A DNA stretch of 64,000 nt. Source: Vibrio europaeus. GTDB taxonomy: Bacteria; Pseudomonadota; Gammaproteobacteria; Enterobacterales; Vibrionaceae. The notes beneath the pieces were generated by a model that ran no database searches, had not been told where the DNA came from, and saw only the letters and a program-made list of their open reading frames with translations. Position numbers and translations under genes: made by a program. Location: NCBI RefSeq assembly GCF_001695575.1, contig NZ_LUAX01000007.1, forward strand, positions 1,240,001-1,304,000, given 5' to 3'. Of this stretch, positions 45,756-54,417 are shown one piece after another (position 1 is the first letter of the stretch; the number at the start of each line of letters is the position of its first letter).

Positions 45756-46073
45756 TTAAAATGAAGGAAGGTAGCGCTGCTCGCGAATGACATCGCCGTT
45801 CTCATCAATAATTTCGAATGTAAAAGTTCGACCGTGGTCCAATAGGTTCGCCGCCATAAACGTACCTTTTACTCCTGTTGTGAAGTAATGTGTTCCATTG
45901 CCCTTAACCTTTACTTTGACGTCGCTTACCGGCACGCCATTCTCAGTCACGGTAACAATAGCTTGGTTTTCAATAGTCTTGATTCGGATGGATTGATCCT
46001 CTGCTGGCATTGCAAATGCGACTGTTGAAGTTAGGGCGGTAAGTGCGATTGCTTTTAGTACTGTTTTCATCAT
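45756..46073 (-). CDS. Small secreted protein of unknown function
   Basis: 105 residues. Signal peptide about 1-21 (KAIALTALTSTVAFA, cleaved before MPAED). The mature part (IENQAIVTVTENGVPVSDVK and VKGTFMAANLLDHGR) looks like a small beta-sandwich of the carboxypeptidase regulatory or Ig-like type. Two adjacent ATG codons lie after AGAGGA; the first is used. No family recognised. Confidence 0.7.
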   Translation of the reverse strand: MMKTVLKAIALTALTSTVAFAMPAEDQSIRIKTIENQAIVTVTENGVPVSDVKVKVKGNGTHYFTTGVKGTFMAANLLDHGRTFTFEIIDENGDVIREQRYLPSF

Positions 46074-46207
46074 GAATTCCTCTCAACTCTTGGCTGTAGT
46101 TAATTTTGTAAACTGCGTCTTGTGCGCTTGAGAGAAATAATATGTGTGAATTGAATCACAAAAAATAATATAAATTTGTTATTCATGTTCGAAATTTTCG
46201 AACAAGG

Positions 46208-48535
46208 CTAAGCGGTCGCTTTGGTCTGCTTATCAAGGACTTTCTCTATGCCACACACGGTAAGAGGCTTAGACTTCAAGTATCCTTGGATTAAGTTACA
46301 ACGATGTTGGGTTAAGAAAGCGAGTTGCTCTGGGGTTTCTACGCCTTCGGCGACGACTTCAAGATCGATGGTATGCGCCATATTGATGATCGCCTGACAA
46401 AGGCTATCGGCATTATGCTGACCAAGTGCAATGCGGCTGACGAAACTGCGATCGACTTTGATTACGTCAACAGGGTAATCATTGAGCACCGAGAGTGAAG
46501 AGTAGCCTGTGCCGAAGTCATCCAAGTAAAGGGTTACACCGAGATCTTTGATACGCTGAAGTTGGCTGGCGTTGCACTCGTCCGCTAGAAGCATAGATTC
46601 TGTTATCTCTATACCGATGAGATGGGCTGGAAAAGAGTGACTTTCAAGTAAATGCGCTAACGTATGGTAGATATGCTCTGACTCAAACTGCTTCGCAGAC
46701 ACATTAATATTAAAACGAGGTACATTGTTGCCTTGCCGTGTGATCCATAATCGCTCTAGAATCTTGCAGCACTCTTTCGCCACCCAATCACCAATTGGAA
46801 TGATTTGTCCTGTCTCTTCTGCCACCGGGATAAAGTCTTGGGGAGAGATAAACCCTAGCTTAGGGTGATTCCATCTAAGTAGAGACTCAAATCCGACAAC
46901 TGTATCACTGCTTGTTTCATAAATCGGTTGATAGACCAAAGACAACTGCTTGAATGCGAGTGCGCCCGTCAGCTCTTGCTCTAAAGTAAAGCGTTTCTTA
47001 GCCTGATTAAACATCTGGTCATGGAAGAAGACGACCTTCTCATTGGAAGAGCTTTTAGCCTTATACATCGCGGTATCTGCCTCACGCAGAATACCAGCAA
47101 TGGACTGTTTGGGGTCAGTGACCACTGAAATACCAATGCTCGCGCCTATATGACAAGACTGACCATCGATCGTGTAAGGCTGACTAAGCACCTTGGCGTA
47201 GCGATGGCATATGTGTGTCAGTGCACCACGTGAGGTTAATCGAGGTAAGCAGATGATGAACTCGTCACCGCCAAAGCGAAAACTCATGTCGTCGTCGCGG
47301 CAATGGCTGGTTAATCGAGATGCAACTTCCTTGAGTAATTTGTCACCATGGAGATGACCCATAGAGTCGTTGATGACTTTAAATCGATCTAAGTCGATAA
47401 AGAGTATCGAGAAGCCGTTAGATGACCCTTTTTGTAAATACCTAAGCTGTTTATCTATCTCTCGATTGAGTGCAGTTCGATTGTTTAACCCAGTTAAGTT
47501 ATCTTTGACCGCTTGAATAGCAAGACTTCGGGTTTTCTCTTCGATCAGTTGATCAGAGACTTTCAATCGGGTGGCATAGAAGTTTGCGGCTATTGAAACA
47601 GAACCCGTTAAAAGAAAAATCAATAGTATTGACGCTGTACTATACAAAGCGGTGCTGCCACTGCTATCCATCTTGGAAATAGAAATTGTCCACTCCTGAT
47701 TGAATAACGGGACACGTACAGTTTGGTCAAGCGAGACGAGCCGTGCTGTTATACCATCTTCAGTAAGCTTGGTGTTGATATGAGACTCAAAGGCAAGCTC
47801 ATGGTTTGGTTGAACATAGACTTCAATCTCGGTTGTGGCCGAGTTCACTTCTCGCTGCCATATCTCACCAAGTAGTTCATGGAAAACAACCTTAGCGACA
47901 ATAAATCCTTCAAGCTTTCCACGGGTAGAGAACTTAGGTAAGACCAAGTTTGCAGCAAGTTGGCCTTCTTCAATAAAATCGGCAACACCGACTCGATTGG
48001 AGGTAATAGCACGAGACATCGCGCTAACCAGTTGAGTGTCACTCTCTAATCGAAAGCCTAGGTCATCGCTCCCTTCAAACGAAGAGGATAGGTAGTAAAC
48101 AGGAACCGTTTGATTACTGAGAAACCAGGTTTTGTCTTCATTGATTGATAACGGCGGAGTGAGCTCAAAACCTAGAAAGCCGTTCTGCCGTGCAGACTGC
48201 TTAAACTCGGAAATCTGGTCAATGGATACAGTAGGTGCCCAAATCACAGATTGAACGTTTGGCAGTAGTGAAGATTGCTCTGAAAAGTAAGCTTCAAACT
48301 GTTTAGGTGTTGCCTCATTGCCATTCGATAAAAATGCTCTAGTTGAATAGAGCAGCCTTTCAATCGAGTTTAGTGATTGTTGAAGGGTTTGAACTTGATT
48401 ATTGAGCTGCGCGGTAAGTTGGCTGTTGAGCTTTTGAGTTTCATAATGATGAACGATTAAGTAGCTGCCTCCAGCTAGACTTAGACCGACAATCCAGATC
48501 AAAAGAAAATGTTTAAGTGACAGAGCAAGTTTCAA
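46208..48535 (-). CDS. CHASE-GGDEF-EAL cyclic di-GMP enzyme
   Basis: 775 residues: N-terminal membrane helix (about 8-28), periplasmic CHASE domain (about 70-270; NVQSVIWAPTVS and ARQNGFLGFELTPPL), second helix (about 292-314), GGDEF domain with intact RFGGDEFII near residue 420, and EAL domain with ESLLRW near 550, DDFGTGYSSL and IKVDRSF near 690. Both catalytic domains look intact, so it could make or break c-di-GMP under an external signal. A Fur-like box lies about 60 bases upstream. Confidence 0.93.
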   Translation of the reverse strand: MKLALSLKHFLLIWIVGLSLAGGSYLIVHHYETQKLNSQLTAQLNNQVQTLQQSLNSIERLLYSTRAFLSNGNEATPKQFEAYFSEQSSLLPNVQSVIWAPTVSIDQISEFKQSARQNGFLGFELTPPLSINEDKTWFLSNQTVPVYYLSSSFEGSDDLGFRLESDTQLVSAMSRAITSNRVGVADFIEEGQLAANLVLPKFSTRGKLEGFIVAKVVFHELLGEIWQREVNSATTEIEVYVQPNHELAFESHINTKLTEDGITARLVSLDQTVRVPLFNQEWTISISKMDSSGSTALYSTASILLIFLLTGSVSIAANFYATRLKVSDQLIEEKTRSLAIQAVKDNLTGLNNRTALNREIDKQLRYLQKGSSNGFSILFIDLDRFKVINDSMGHLHGDKLLKEVASRLTSHCRDDDMSFRFGGDEFIICLPRLTSRGALTHICHRYAKVLSQPYTIDGQSCHIGASIGISVVTDPKQSIAGILREADTAMYKAKSSSNEKVVFFHDQMFNQAKKRFTLEQELTGALAFKQLSLVYQPIYETSSDTVVGFESLLRWNHPKLGFISPQDFIPVAEETGQIIPIGDWVAKECCKILERLWITRQGNNVPRFNINVSAKQFESEHIYHTLAHLLESHSFPAHLIGIEITESMLLADECNASQLQRIKDLGVTLYLDDFGTGYSSLSVLNDYPVDVIKVDRSFVSRIALGQHNADSLCQAIINMAHTIDLEVVAEGVETPEQLAFLTQHRCNLIQGYLKSKPLTVCGIEKVLDKQTKATA

Positions 48536-48592
48536 GGCAGAGTCAGAGGTAGTCCGTTACACATACCTAAATGGTAACTGCAATTAACATTA

Positions 48593-48612
48593 ATGCAAAT
48601 GATAATTGATAA
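48593..48612. promoter_or_regulatory. Fur-like box
   Basis: TGCAAATGATAATTGATAAC contains two GATAA-type hexamers in the spacing of a Fur site and resembles the box in front of the hut genes. Nearer to the minus-strand CHASE-GGDEF-EAL start (48535) than to the NifU-like start (48920). Confidence 0.45.
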
Positions 48613-48893
48613 CAAACAGAATCAACAGTAAAAGTATTTGTTACATTTGGTTTAATTGGTCTGCTTATATAAATTGGGTTGATTATAAGTTTTCACTCTA
48701 AATAAAGGATTGCATCAAAGTGTGATGTGGATCTATTCTATTTCCCAAGGTGATGGGGTTCCACCTACTTAACCGCCAATTCTGGCTGATGACTCCTACA
48801 GATACGAAAACAGGTGATGCTGTTGTGAATAAACCACTCTCTGACGAGTTGGTTTGACGTTCTGTAGAGAAGTTATACCCTCACACCTCACTT

Positions 48894-48916
48894 GTTTTCC
48901 TAACGACTAGGAAAAC
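48894..48916 (+). promoter_or_regulatory. Perfect inverted repeat covering the ribosome binding site of the NifU-like gene
   Basis: GTTTTCCTA, 5-base spacer ACGAC, TAGGAAAAC: a 9-bp perfect repeat. The AGGA ribosome binding site lies in the right arm, 8 bases before the ATG at 48920, so the hairpin would hide it. It could be an RNA switch or a protein operator. Confidence 0.6.
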
Positions 48917-48919
48917 GCC

Positions 48920-49612
48920 ATGCAATACTCTTCTGAAATTCAATCTATGTGCCCAATTCAACGTGGGGACTTACATCCATCTGCACCCATTCCAGTGGAA
49001 GGGTTAATGGTGCGGCCAAAAGATGTTATCGCGATTTCTGGTTTAAGCCACGGTGTTGGTGCTTGTGCTCCCCAGCAAGGGGCCGCGAAACTCACTTTGA
49101 ATGTTAAGCAAGGCATCATCGAAGAAGCGCTGATTGAAACTATAGGCTGCTCTGGAATGACGCACTCTGCGTCTATGGCGGCTGAAATACTGACCGGAAA
49201 AACCATCCTAGAGGCGCTAAACACCGATCTAGTCTGTGACGCGATTAATGTCGCGATGCGAGAACTGTTCCTCCAATTTGTTTATGGGCGTACTCAGTCT
49301 GCTTTTTCTGAAGGCGGGTTAGAAATTGGCGCTGCGTTGGAAGATCTTGGTAAAGCACAGAGAAGTCAGGTGGGAACGAGTTACTCGACGATGGCGAAAG
49401 GAGTGAGATACATGGAACTTGCTGAAGGCTATGTAACCAAACTTGCGCTCGATGAGAACGATGAAGTCATCGGATATCAGTACCTTAACCTTGGAAAAAT
49501 GATGGCAAATATAGAGAGTGGAATGGAGGCTGAAAGCGCTATGCGCGACGCGAGTGGAACGTATGGGCGCTTCGATGAAGCAGTAAAAACGATCAATCCG
49601 CGTAACGCTTAA
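48920..49612 (+). CDS. NifU/IscU-like iron-sulfur scaffold protein
   Basis: 230 residues. The N-terminal two thirds resemble IscU/NifU-N: GVGACAPQQGAAKLTLNVKQ then ETIGCSGMTHSASMAAEI, giving Cys at the first two scaffold positions; the Asp that usually follows the first Cys is not there. A third Cys is in LVCDAINVAMREL. The C-terminal part (about 130-230) is family-specific. Paired with the GGGtGRT gene 15 bases downstream. Far from isc/suf genes, so probably a dedicated scaffold. Confidence 0.82.
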   Translation: MQYSSEIQSMCPIQRGDLHPSAPIPVEGLMVRPKDVIAISGLSHGVGACAPQQGAAKLTLNVKQGIIEEALIETIGCSGMTHSASMAAEILTGKTILEALNTDLVCDAINVAMRELFLQFVYGRTQSAFSEGGLEIGAALEDLGKAQRSQVGTSYSTMAKGVRYMELAEGYVTKLALDENDEVIGYQYLNLGKMMANIESGMEAESAMRDASGTYGRFDEAVKTINPRNA

Positions 49613-49627
49613 CCAGAGGGCCAAACC

Positions 49628-50602
49628 ATGAATATTTCGACAACTCAATTACTTAATCATATGCACCTTTCTACACTGGAAGAAGCGCATAATTACTGTC
49701 TGACTTTCGGAATTGATCCTAAACAGGTAGTACTTGAAACTCAGCCGATTGCATTTGATAACGCTTGTGATGCGTATACCTTAGGGACTGCACTGGCGCT
49801 TTTTCGTCATTCAGAAAATGCTGAGCAGGCAGCACTAGCCATTGGTGAAGGGTTGCAAGCGTTTACCAAAGAGGGCAGCGTTGCCCAGCAAAGACAAGTA
49901 GGGCTAGGGCACGGCGCTTTGGCTGCTCGACTGCTCAATGAGCAAACGCAGTGCTTTGCATTTCTCGCAGGCCATGAGTCCTTTGCTGCAGCGGAAGGAG
50001 CGATTAAAATTGCTCTCAATGCTAATAAGTCGAGAAGCACACCTCTTAAAGTGATCTTGAATGGACTCGGTAAGGATGCGGCCTACTTAATCGCCAGAAT
50101 TAACGGGTTTACCTATGTAAGAACGGGGTTCGACTACCAAACCGGGGAGCTGGTGGAGGTTGAAAGAAGACGTTTCTCTCAAGGTACGCGAGGTGAGATT
50201 CTCTGTTATGGCGCTGATGATGTCAGAGAAGGCGTCGCCATCATGCACCGTGAATCGGTAGACGTCAGTATTACGGGTAATTCGACTAACCCTACACGCT
50301 TTCAGCATCCGGTCGCCGGTATCTACAAATCTGAGTGTCATGCTCAGGGCAAAGTGTATTTTTCGGTTGCCTCTGGTGGTGGTACTGGACGAACGCTACA
50401 CCCAGATAACGTTGCGGCAGGGCCCGCAAGTTACGGAATGACGGATACCATGGGGAGAATGCACGCAGATGCCCAGTTTGCAGGAAGCTCTTCCGTGCCA
50501 GCGCATGTGGCGATGATGGGGTTCATCGGTATGGGAAACAATCCTATGGTGGGCGCGTCCGTGGCACTTGCAGTGGCAGTAGAACAGCAACTTCATCACT
50601 AA
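49628..50602 (+). CDS. GGGtGRT family protein, function unknown
   Basis: 324 residues of the uncharacterised GGGtGRT family, named for its motif, here VASGGGTGRTLHPDNVAAGP near residue 250. Other conserved parts: FLAGHESFAAAEGAIKIALN near 116 and HVAMMGFIGMGNNPMVGAS near the end. No signal peptide or membrane helix. Always-paired NifU-like partners (as here) suggest an iron-sulfur or redox role; that is inference. AGAGGG site upstream. Confidence 0.88.
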   Translation: MNISTTQLLNHMHLSTLEEAHNYCLTFGIDPKQVVLETQPIAFDNACDAYTLGTALALFRHSENAEQAALAIGEGLQAFTKEGSVAQQRQVGLGHGALAARLLNEQTQCFAFLAGHESFAAAEGAIKIALNANKSRSTPLKVILNGLGKDAAYLIARINGFTYVRTGFDYQTGELVEVERRRFSQGTRGEILCYGADDVREGVAIMHRESVDVSITGNSTNPTRFQHPVAGIYKSECHAQGKVYFSVASGGGTGRTLHPDNVAAGPASYGMTDTMGRMHADAQFAGSSSVPAHVAMMGFIGMGNNPMVGASVALAVAVEQQLHH

Positions 50603-50615
50603 GGTAAAAACAGAT

Positions 50616-51182
50616 CTAATTTTGAGGCTTTGGTTTGGCGTTTTCCAGAGCCTCAACCTCATTTCTATAGCGACCTTCAAGTATGGTGAGTTTACTGATT
50701 AAGGATTCAATATCTTTCCTCATTGCTTGGTTAGCCTGTGAGTACTGCCAACCGCTAATGACATTAGATTGGCTACCTGATTTTTTGCAATGTTTACTGA
50801 TTGATAACCAACGTTTTTCCATCGCGCTCGCTTGATTTACTAATGGGTCAAGTAACCGCTTTTCTTCGTTTATCCTGCTTATAACAACACCTGAAGCCTG
50901 CGCTTGGGTTTGCATATGCTGATGAAAGGTGTGATTGTCGCTTTGCCACAGCCCTTTCAGTTCATCGGCGGTGAACTCCTGATATAAGAAAGGCTGGGCT
51001 TGGTGTATCTGGAGAAACTGATTGAATCGAGTCGCGTGAAAGTTATATTTCTGATCCAACTCTTGCTGAAGTATGAGGGCACGATTCCAAGATTCCGCGT
51101 CGCAGTGCGCACTATTTACCCCATAAGGTAAAGTGATCAGTAATGCTGCCGCTATAGTTATATTAATACTGTGCCATTTCAT
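50616..51182 (-). CDS. Hypothetical secreted helical protein
   Basis: 188 residues. Signal peptide about 1-25 (IAAALLITLPYGVNSA). Mature part is mostly helix with two Cys (HCDAESW and KHCKKSG) that could form a disulfide, and heptad-like stretches near the C-terminus (IESLISKLTILEGRYRNEVE). Family not recognised. Convergent with the GGGtGRT gene and divergent from the SH3-type protein. Confidence 0.62.
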   Translation of the reverse strand: MKWHSINITIAAALLITLPYGVNSAHCDAESWNRALILQQELDQKYNFHATRFNQFLQIHQAQPFLYQEFTADELKGLWQSDNHTFHQHMQTQAQASGVVISRINEEKRLLDPLVNQASAMEKRWLSISKHCKKSGSQSNVISGWQYSQANQAMRKDIESLISKLTILEGRYRNEVEALENAKPKPQN

Positions 51183-51237
51183 TATGATGGTTGTGGTGTT
51201 TGCAACCTCATAAGTATAGGAAAAGAATCAAGGCGAT

Positions 51238-51906
51238 ATGAAAAAGGTCATTATGCTTCTCCTGCTGCTCGTCGGTATAGGCTGTGCTGCGGGTGGTTAC
51301 TACATCTTCTATTACAAACCTCAACAAGATGCCTTGGCGATGGAAGGGGTGGAGGAAGAAGAGCCAATGACACCCATTCTTCTGGTTGAGGAGGAAGAAG
51401 AAGTCGAGCCACCGCCGCCGATTACTGACTACTATGTTAGTCCTCCCAAATTGGGTGTTCGCGAAGCTCCAGATTACTCCGCTTTTGTGGAAAATGTCGT
51501 TTATCGTGGAGACAAGCTGCATATTCTAGAAAAGCGCGATGGATGGGGAAGAATATCGCCTTATTATGTCTACGACGAAGGTGGGCCAGAGGTCGCAGAG
51601 TGGGTGCCCATGGAAGCACTTCTGGAAGTGGCCCCAACCATTACCAAGCAAGAGCGAGTAGAAACCGTTACTACTTATATTGAAGATTCTGATGACTTTA
51701 AACAGCATTTCGAAATGTTTATTAAGACAACAGATAACTTACTCAAAGAAGGGACGTGTGTACCGGAGGATTTTGAAGAAACTCAAGGTTGGATACGCTC
51801 GGTGACGTTTGAAGGTATTGATGCCTACTTTGTGTACTGCGGTGGCTTGAAACAAGCCAATAAGATCTATTTGGATGTTCAAACGGGTAAGATTTTCTAT
51901 CGTTAA
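51238..51906 (+). CDS. Membrane-anchored protein with SH3-like domain
   Basis: 222 residues: N-terminal membrane helix (about 4-25), a Glu/Pro-rich stalk (about 38-62, EEEEEVEPPPP), then a bacterial SH3-like domain (about 63-130; GVREAPDYSAFVENVVYRGD and WGRISPYYV). The C-terminal part (about 140-222) has two Cys (EGTCVPEDF, FVYCGGL) and no recognised family. Likely in the periplasm, possibly bound to cell wall or envelope partners. Confidence 0.75.
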   Translation: MKKVIMLLLLLVGIGCAAGGYYIFYYKPQQDALAMEGVEEEEPMTPILLVEEEEEVEPPPPITDYYVSPPKLGVREAPDYSAFVENVVYRGDKLHILEKRDGWGRISPYYVYDEGGPEVAEWVPMEALLEVAPTITKQERVETVTTYIEDSDDFKQHFEMFIKTTDNLLKEGTCVPEDFEETQGWIRSVTFEGIDAYFVYCGGLKQANKIYLDVQTGKIFYR

Positions 51907-52005
51907 AACCCACCAAATTTGAAATGTTAGCTTTTAGATTATTTTAGTTGTCTGTTGCCAAGGTTAGATTTACTATCACGCTGTTGACTACTATCAGGTT
52001 CATCA

Positions 52006-52488
52006 ATGCTTCAACGAATTGTTTCATATATCTGGCTTTTTACACTTGCGATGGCATTGCCAACGCAGGGGTTTGCCTATGTATTGCAAGCTGAAAATGA
52101 AGCATCTGCACGCCTTAACTATCGTGCAAACGCTTTGCTACCCCTCTCAAATAGTGACTTCCAAGCTCTATTTGATGAAGTAAAGCAAGAGCCTCAATCA
52201 GAACCTATTACTAAAGCCGATTTTTCGCAAGATTGGCTAGCCATCATCAATGCTAATCGCTGGCTGAATGTTACTCGATACCTTGATGAGGGTGAGTCCT
52301 CTTCAAACATTGATTTACCAAGCTTTGAACCTACTGTGATAGCTCTATTTAGGTTGTATAAACTTCCTAAAATAGAGTCAGGTTTAGGCGTTACATCACG
52401 CTACAATTCCCCTTACCGCATTTCTGGTTGGAAAGAGACCAACGCGCTTTACGTGGCGCTCAATGGTCAGTATTCCGTTATTTCCTAA
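52006..52488 (+). CDS. vemP: VemP-like secretion monitor (translation arrest peptide)
   Basis: 160 residues. Signal peptide about 1-24 (LFTLAMALPTQGFA). The C-terminus YRISGWKETNALYVALNGQ (137-155) closely matches the VemP arrest motif of V. alginolyticus (HRIxGWKETNAMYVALN), with Y for H and L for M. Q155 lies 13 residues after W142, as the stall Gln does after Trp in VemP (from memory). VemP halts its own ribosome until the chain is pulled by the Sec machinery, thereby controlling secDF2. The position right before secD2 fits exactly. Confidence 0.9.
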   Translation: MLQRIVSYIWLFTLAMALPTQGFAYVLQAENEASARLNYRANALLPLSNSDFQALFDEVKQEPQSEPITKADFSQDWLAIINANRWLNVTRYLDEGESSSNIDLPSFEPTVIALFRLYKLPKIESGLGVTSRYNSPYRISGWKETNALYVALNGQYSVIS

Positions 52489-52564
52489 CTTATATACCGA
52501 AGCTATAGCCTTCACCGTTTATTCCTAGGCACAGATCTATCTGTACCCAGCTAAGTTAAGAAAT
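52480..52564 (+). promoter_or_regulatory. vemP-secD mRNA switch
   Basis: The last bases of vemP, ATTTCCTAACTTA (52480-52492, including the stop), can pair with TAAGTTAAGAAAT (52552-52564) just before the secD ATG at 52568: 12 of 13 pairs. A 5-bp hairpin ACAGA / TCTGT (52531-52544) lies inside the loop. A ribosome stalled near the end of vemP would keep the left arm open and free the secD start region. Confidence 0.7.
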
Positions 52565-52567
52565 ATT

Positions 52568-54415
52568 ATGAAAAAAAATCCTATAAAGCAGGCGAAATCC
52601 GCACGCCTGATGAACCACTATTCTGCATGGAAATATGTGGTTCTTATCGCGACAGTGGTAATGCTGACCCTTAGCGCCATTCCAACTTGGTATGGTGAAA
52701 AACCTTCCATTCAGGTGACAACGTCACAAGTCAATTCAAATAACATTGTCAATAACGTCTCTGAACTCAACCGCTATCTCGATCAACGTGACATTCAAGT
52801 GAACGAAATCGAACAGGTTGGCAACAAAACAACGCTCGTGTTTGAGAATGAAAGCGAGCAAACCCAAGCACGTCAGGCGCTAGATAAGCTATTACGGAAA
52901 GAAGACTCGATTACCTTTTCTTATGTCTCCGTCGCGCCTAAGTGGCTAGGTGATATGGGCTTTAGTCCTATCAAGCTAGGTTTGGACTTACGTGGTGGTG
53001 TGCAGTTCTTACTTAATGTTGATATTGACAAGGCATTCGAAGACCAACGTAATAGCTTAGTTGATGAAGTGAGAGACTTCTTACGTCAGGAAAGACTGCG
53101 CGGTATTCAAATTTCTTCGGTTGGTTCTGAAGCCTTTGATGTTAAGACTGACTCTGACAACGCGCTAGCTCAAGTAAATACTTTCCTTAAGCAGAACTAC
53201 CCAAACTGGGATGTGAAGCGTCATTCGGATTATCTTGCGGTTAAACCCACGCTAGAGAGTAAATCTGAGTTCCAGTCAGTCACTATAAAGCAAAACTTGA
53301 AGATCATGCGTGATCGCATTGAAGAGCTTGGCATTACAGAAGCTCTAGTTCAGCGTCAAGGCGAGCACAGTATTCGTATTGAGTTACCTGGTGTGCAAGA
53401 CCCTTCATTGGCAAAGAACGTGATTGGTGCAACGGCGACTTTGGCTTTCCATGAATCACGTACTCCTTCAGAGGGTAAAGCCTACGGAGACGTTGTTTTG
53501 AAAGACAATGACGGTCGTGATGTGACTCTAGCAAAACGTCCAGTTCTAACTGGTGAGCACATTATTAATGCGCGTGCTGGCATTGATAAAATGGGATTCT
53601 CTGAGGTAAACATCTCGCTTGATCATGCTGGTGGCAAAATCATGAGTGATTTCTCAGCAGGTCATATCGGCAAACCAATGGCAACCGTGTATCGCGAGTA
53701 TACGACTAACGCCAAGGGTGAAACTGAACGTAGCGAGCGAGTCATCAGTGTCGCAACCATTCAATCTCAACTAGGCAGTCAGTTCCGCATCACAGGTGCA
53801 GGTTCGATGGAAGACGCACAGAATCTTGCATTATTGCTTCGTGCTGGCTCGTTGACCGCACCAGTGACGATTGTAGAAGAGCGCACAATTGGCGCTTCAT
53901 TGGGTGCTGAAAACATTCAAAATGGTTTTGCCGCTCTTGCGCTTGGCTTAGCGATGACATTGACCTTTATGGCGCTTTGGTATCGCAAATTAGGCTGGGT
54001 CGCCAATGTTGCGCTAATGGTTAACATGGTGAGCTTACTTGGTTTGATTGCACTTCTTCCTGGCGCCGTCCTGACTCTACCTGGTATCGCTGGTTTAGTT
54101 TTAACGGTCGGTATGGCGGTAGACACCAACGTACTGATATTCGAGCGTATCAAGGACAAACTCGCTGAGGGGCGTACATTCGCTCAGTCGATTGACCTTG
54201 GGTTTGATAGTGCATTGAGCACGATCCTTGATGCCAACATTACAACCATGATCACTGCTGTCGTTCTTTACTCGATTGGTAATGGTCCAATTCAAGGCTT
54301 TGCCTTAACTCTAGGTCTGGGTCTGTTGACCAGTATGTTCAGTGGTGTGTTCGCATCACGCGCAATCATCAATTTGGTATGGGGACGCGATGCGCGTCGT
54401 GATGTGAGGGTATAA
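52568..54415 (+). CDS. secD2: Protein translocase subunit SecD (second copy)
   Basis: 615 residues: N-terminal membrane helix (about 25-42), large periplasmic P1 domain (MGFSPIKLGLDLRGGVQFLL near 137), and five more helices at the end including ENIQNGFAALALGLAMTL and LTVGMAVDTNVLIFERIKD. SecD with SecF uses ion flow to pull exported proteins out of the Sec channel. The SecDF2 set of vibrios is proton-driven and switched on by VemP when sodium is low (established knowledge). Confidence 0.95.
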   Translation: MKKNPIKQAKSARLMNHYSAWKYVVLIATVVMLTLSAIPTWYGEKPSIQVTTSQVNSNNIVNNVSELNRYLDQRDIQVNEIEQVGNKTTLVFENESEQTQARQALDKLLRKEDSITFSYVSVAPKWLGDMGFSPIKLGLDLRGGVQFLLNVDIDKAFEDQRNSLVDEVRDFLRQERLRGIQISSVGSEAFDVKTDSDNALAQVNTFLKQNYPNWDVKRHSDYLAVKPTLESKSEFQSVTIKQNLKIMRDRIEELGITEALVQRQGEHSIRIELPGVQDPSLAKNVIGATATLAFHESRTPSEGKAYGDVVLKDNDGRDVTLAKRPVLTGEHIINARAGIDKMGFSEVNISLDHAGGKIMSDFSAGHIGKPMATVYREYTTNAKGETERSERVISVATIQSQLGSQFRITGAGSMEDAQNLALLLRAGSLTAPVTIVEERTIGASLGAENIQNGFAALALGLAMTLTFMALWYRKLGWVANVALMVNMVSLLGLIALLPGAVLTLPGIAGLVLTVGMAVDTNVLIFERIKDKLAEGRTFAQSIDLGFDSALSTILDANITTMITAVVLYSIGNGPIQGFALTLGLGLLTSMFSGVFASRAIINLVWGRDARRDVRV

Positions 54416-54417
54416 CC

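Larger units (their letters stand above)
48536..48919. other. 384-base intergenic region with Fur-like box and hairpin
   Basis: Divergent control region between the CHASE-GGDEF-EAL gene and the NifU-like gene. It holds a Fur-like box at 48593-48612 and an inverted repeat at 48894-48916 (listed separately). No reading frame of note was seen. Confidence 0.5.
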
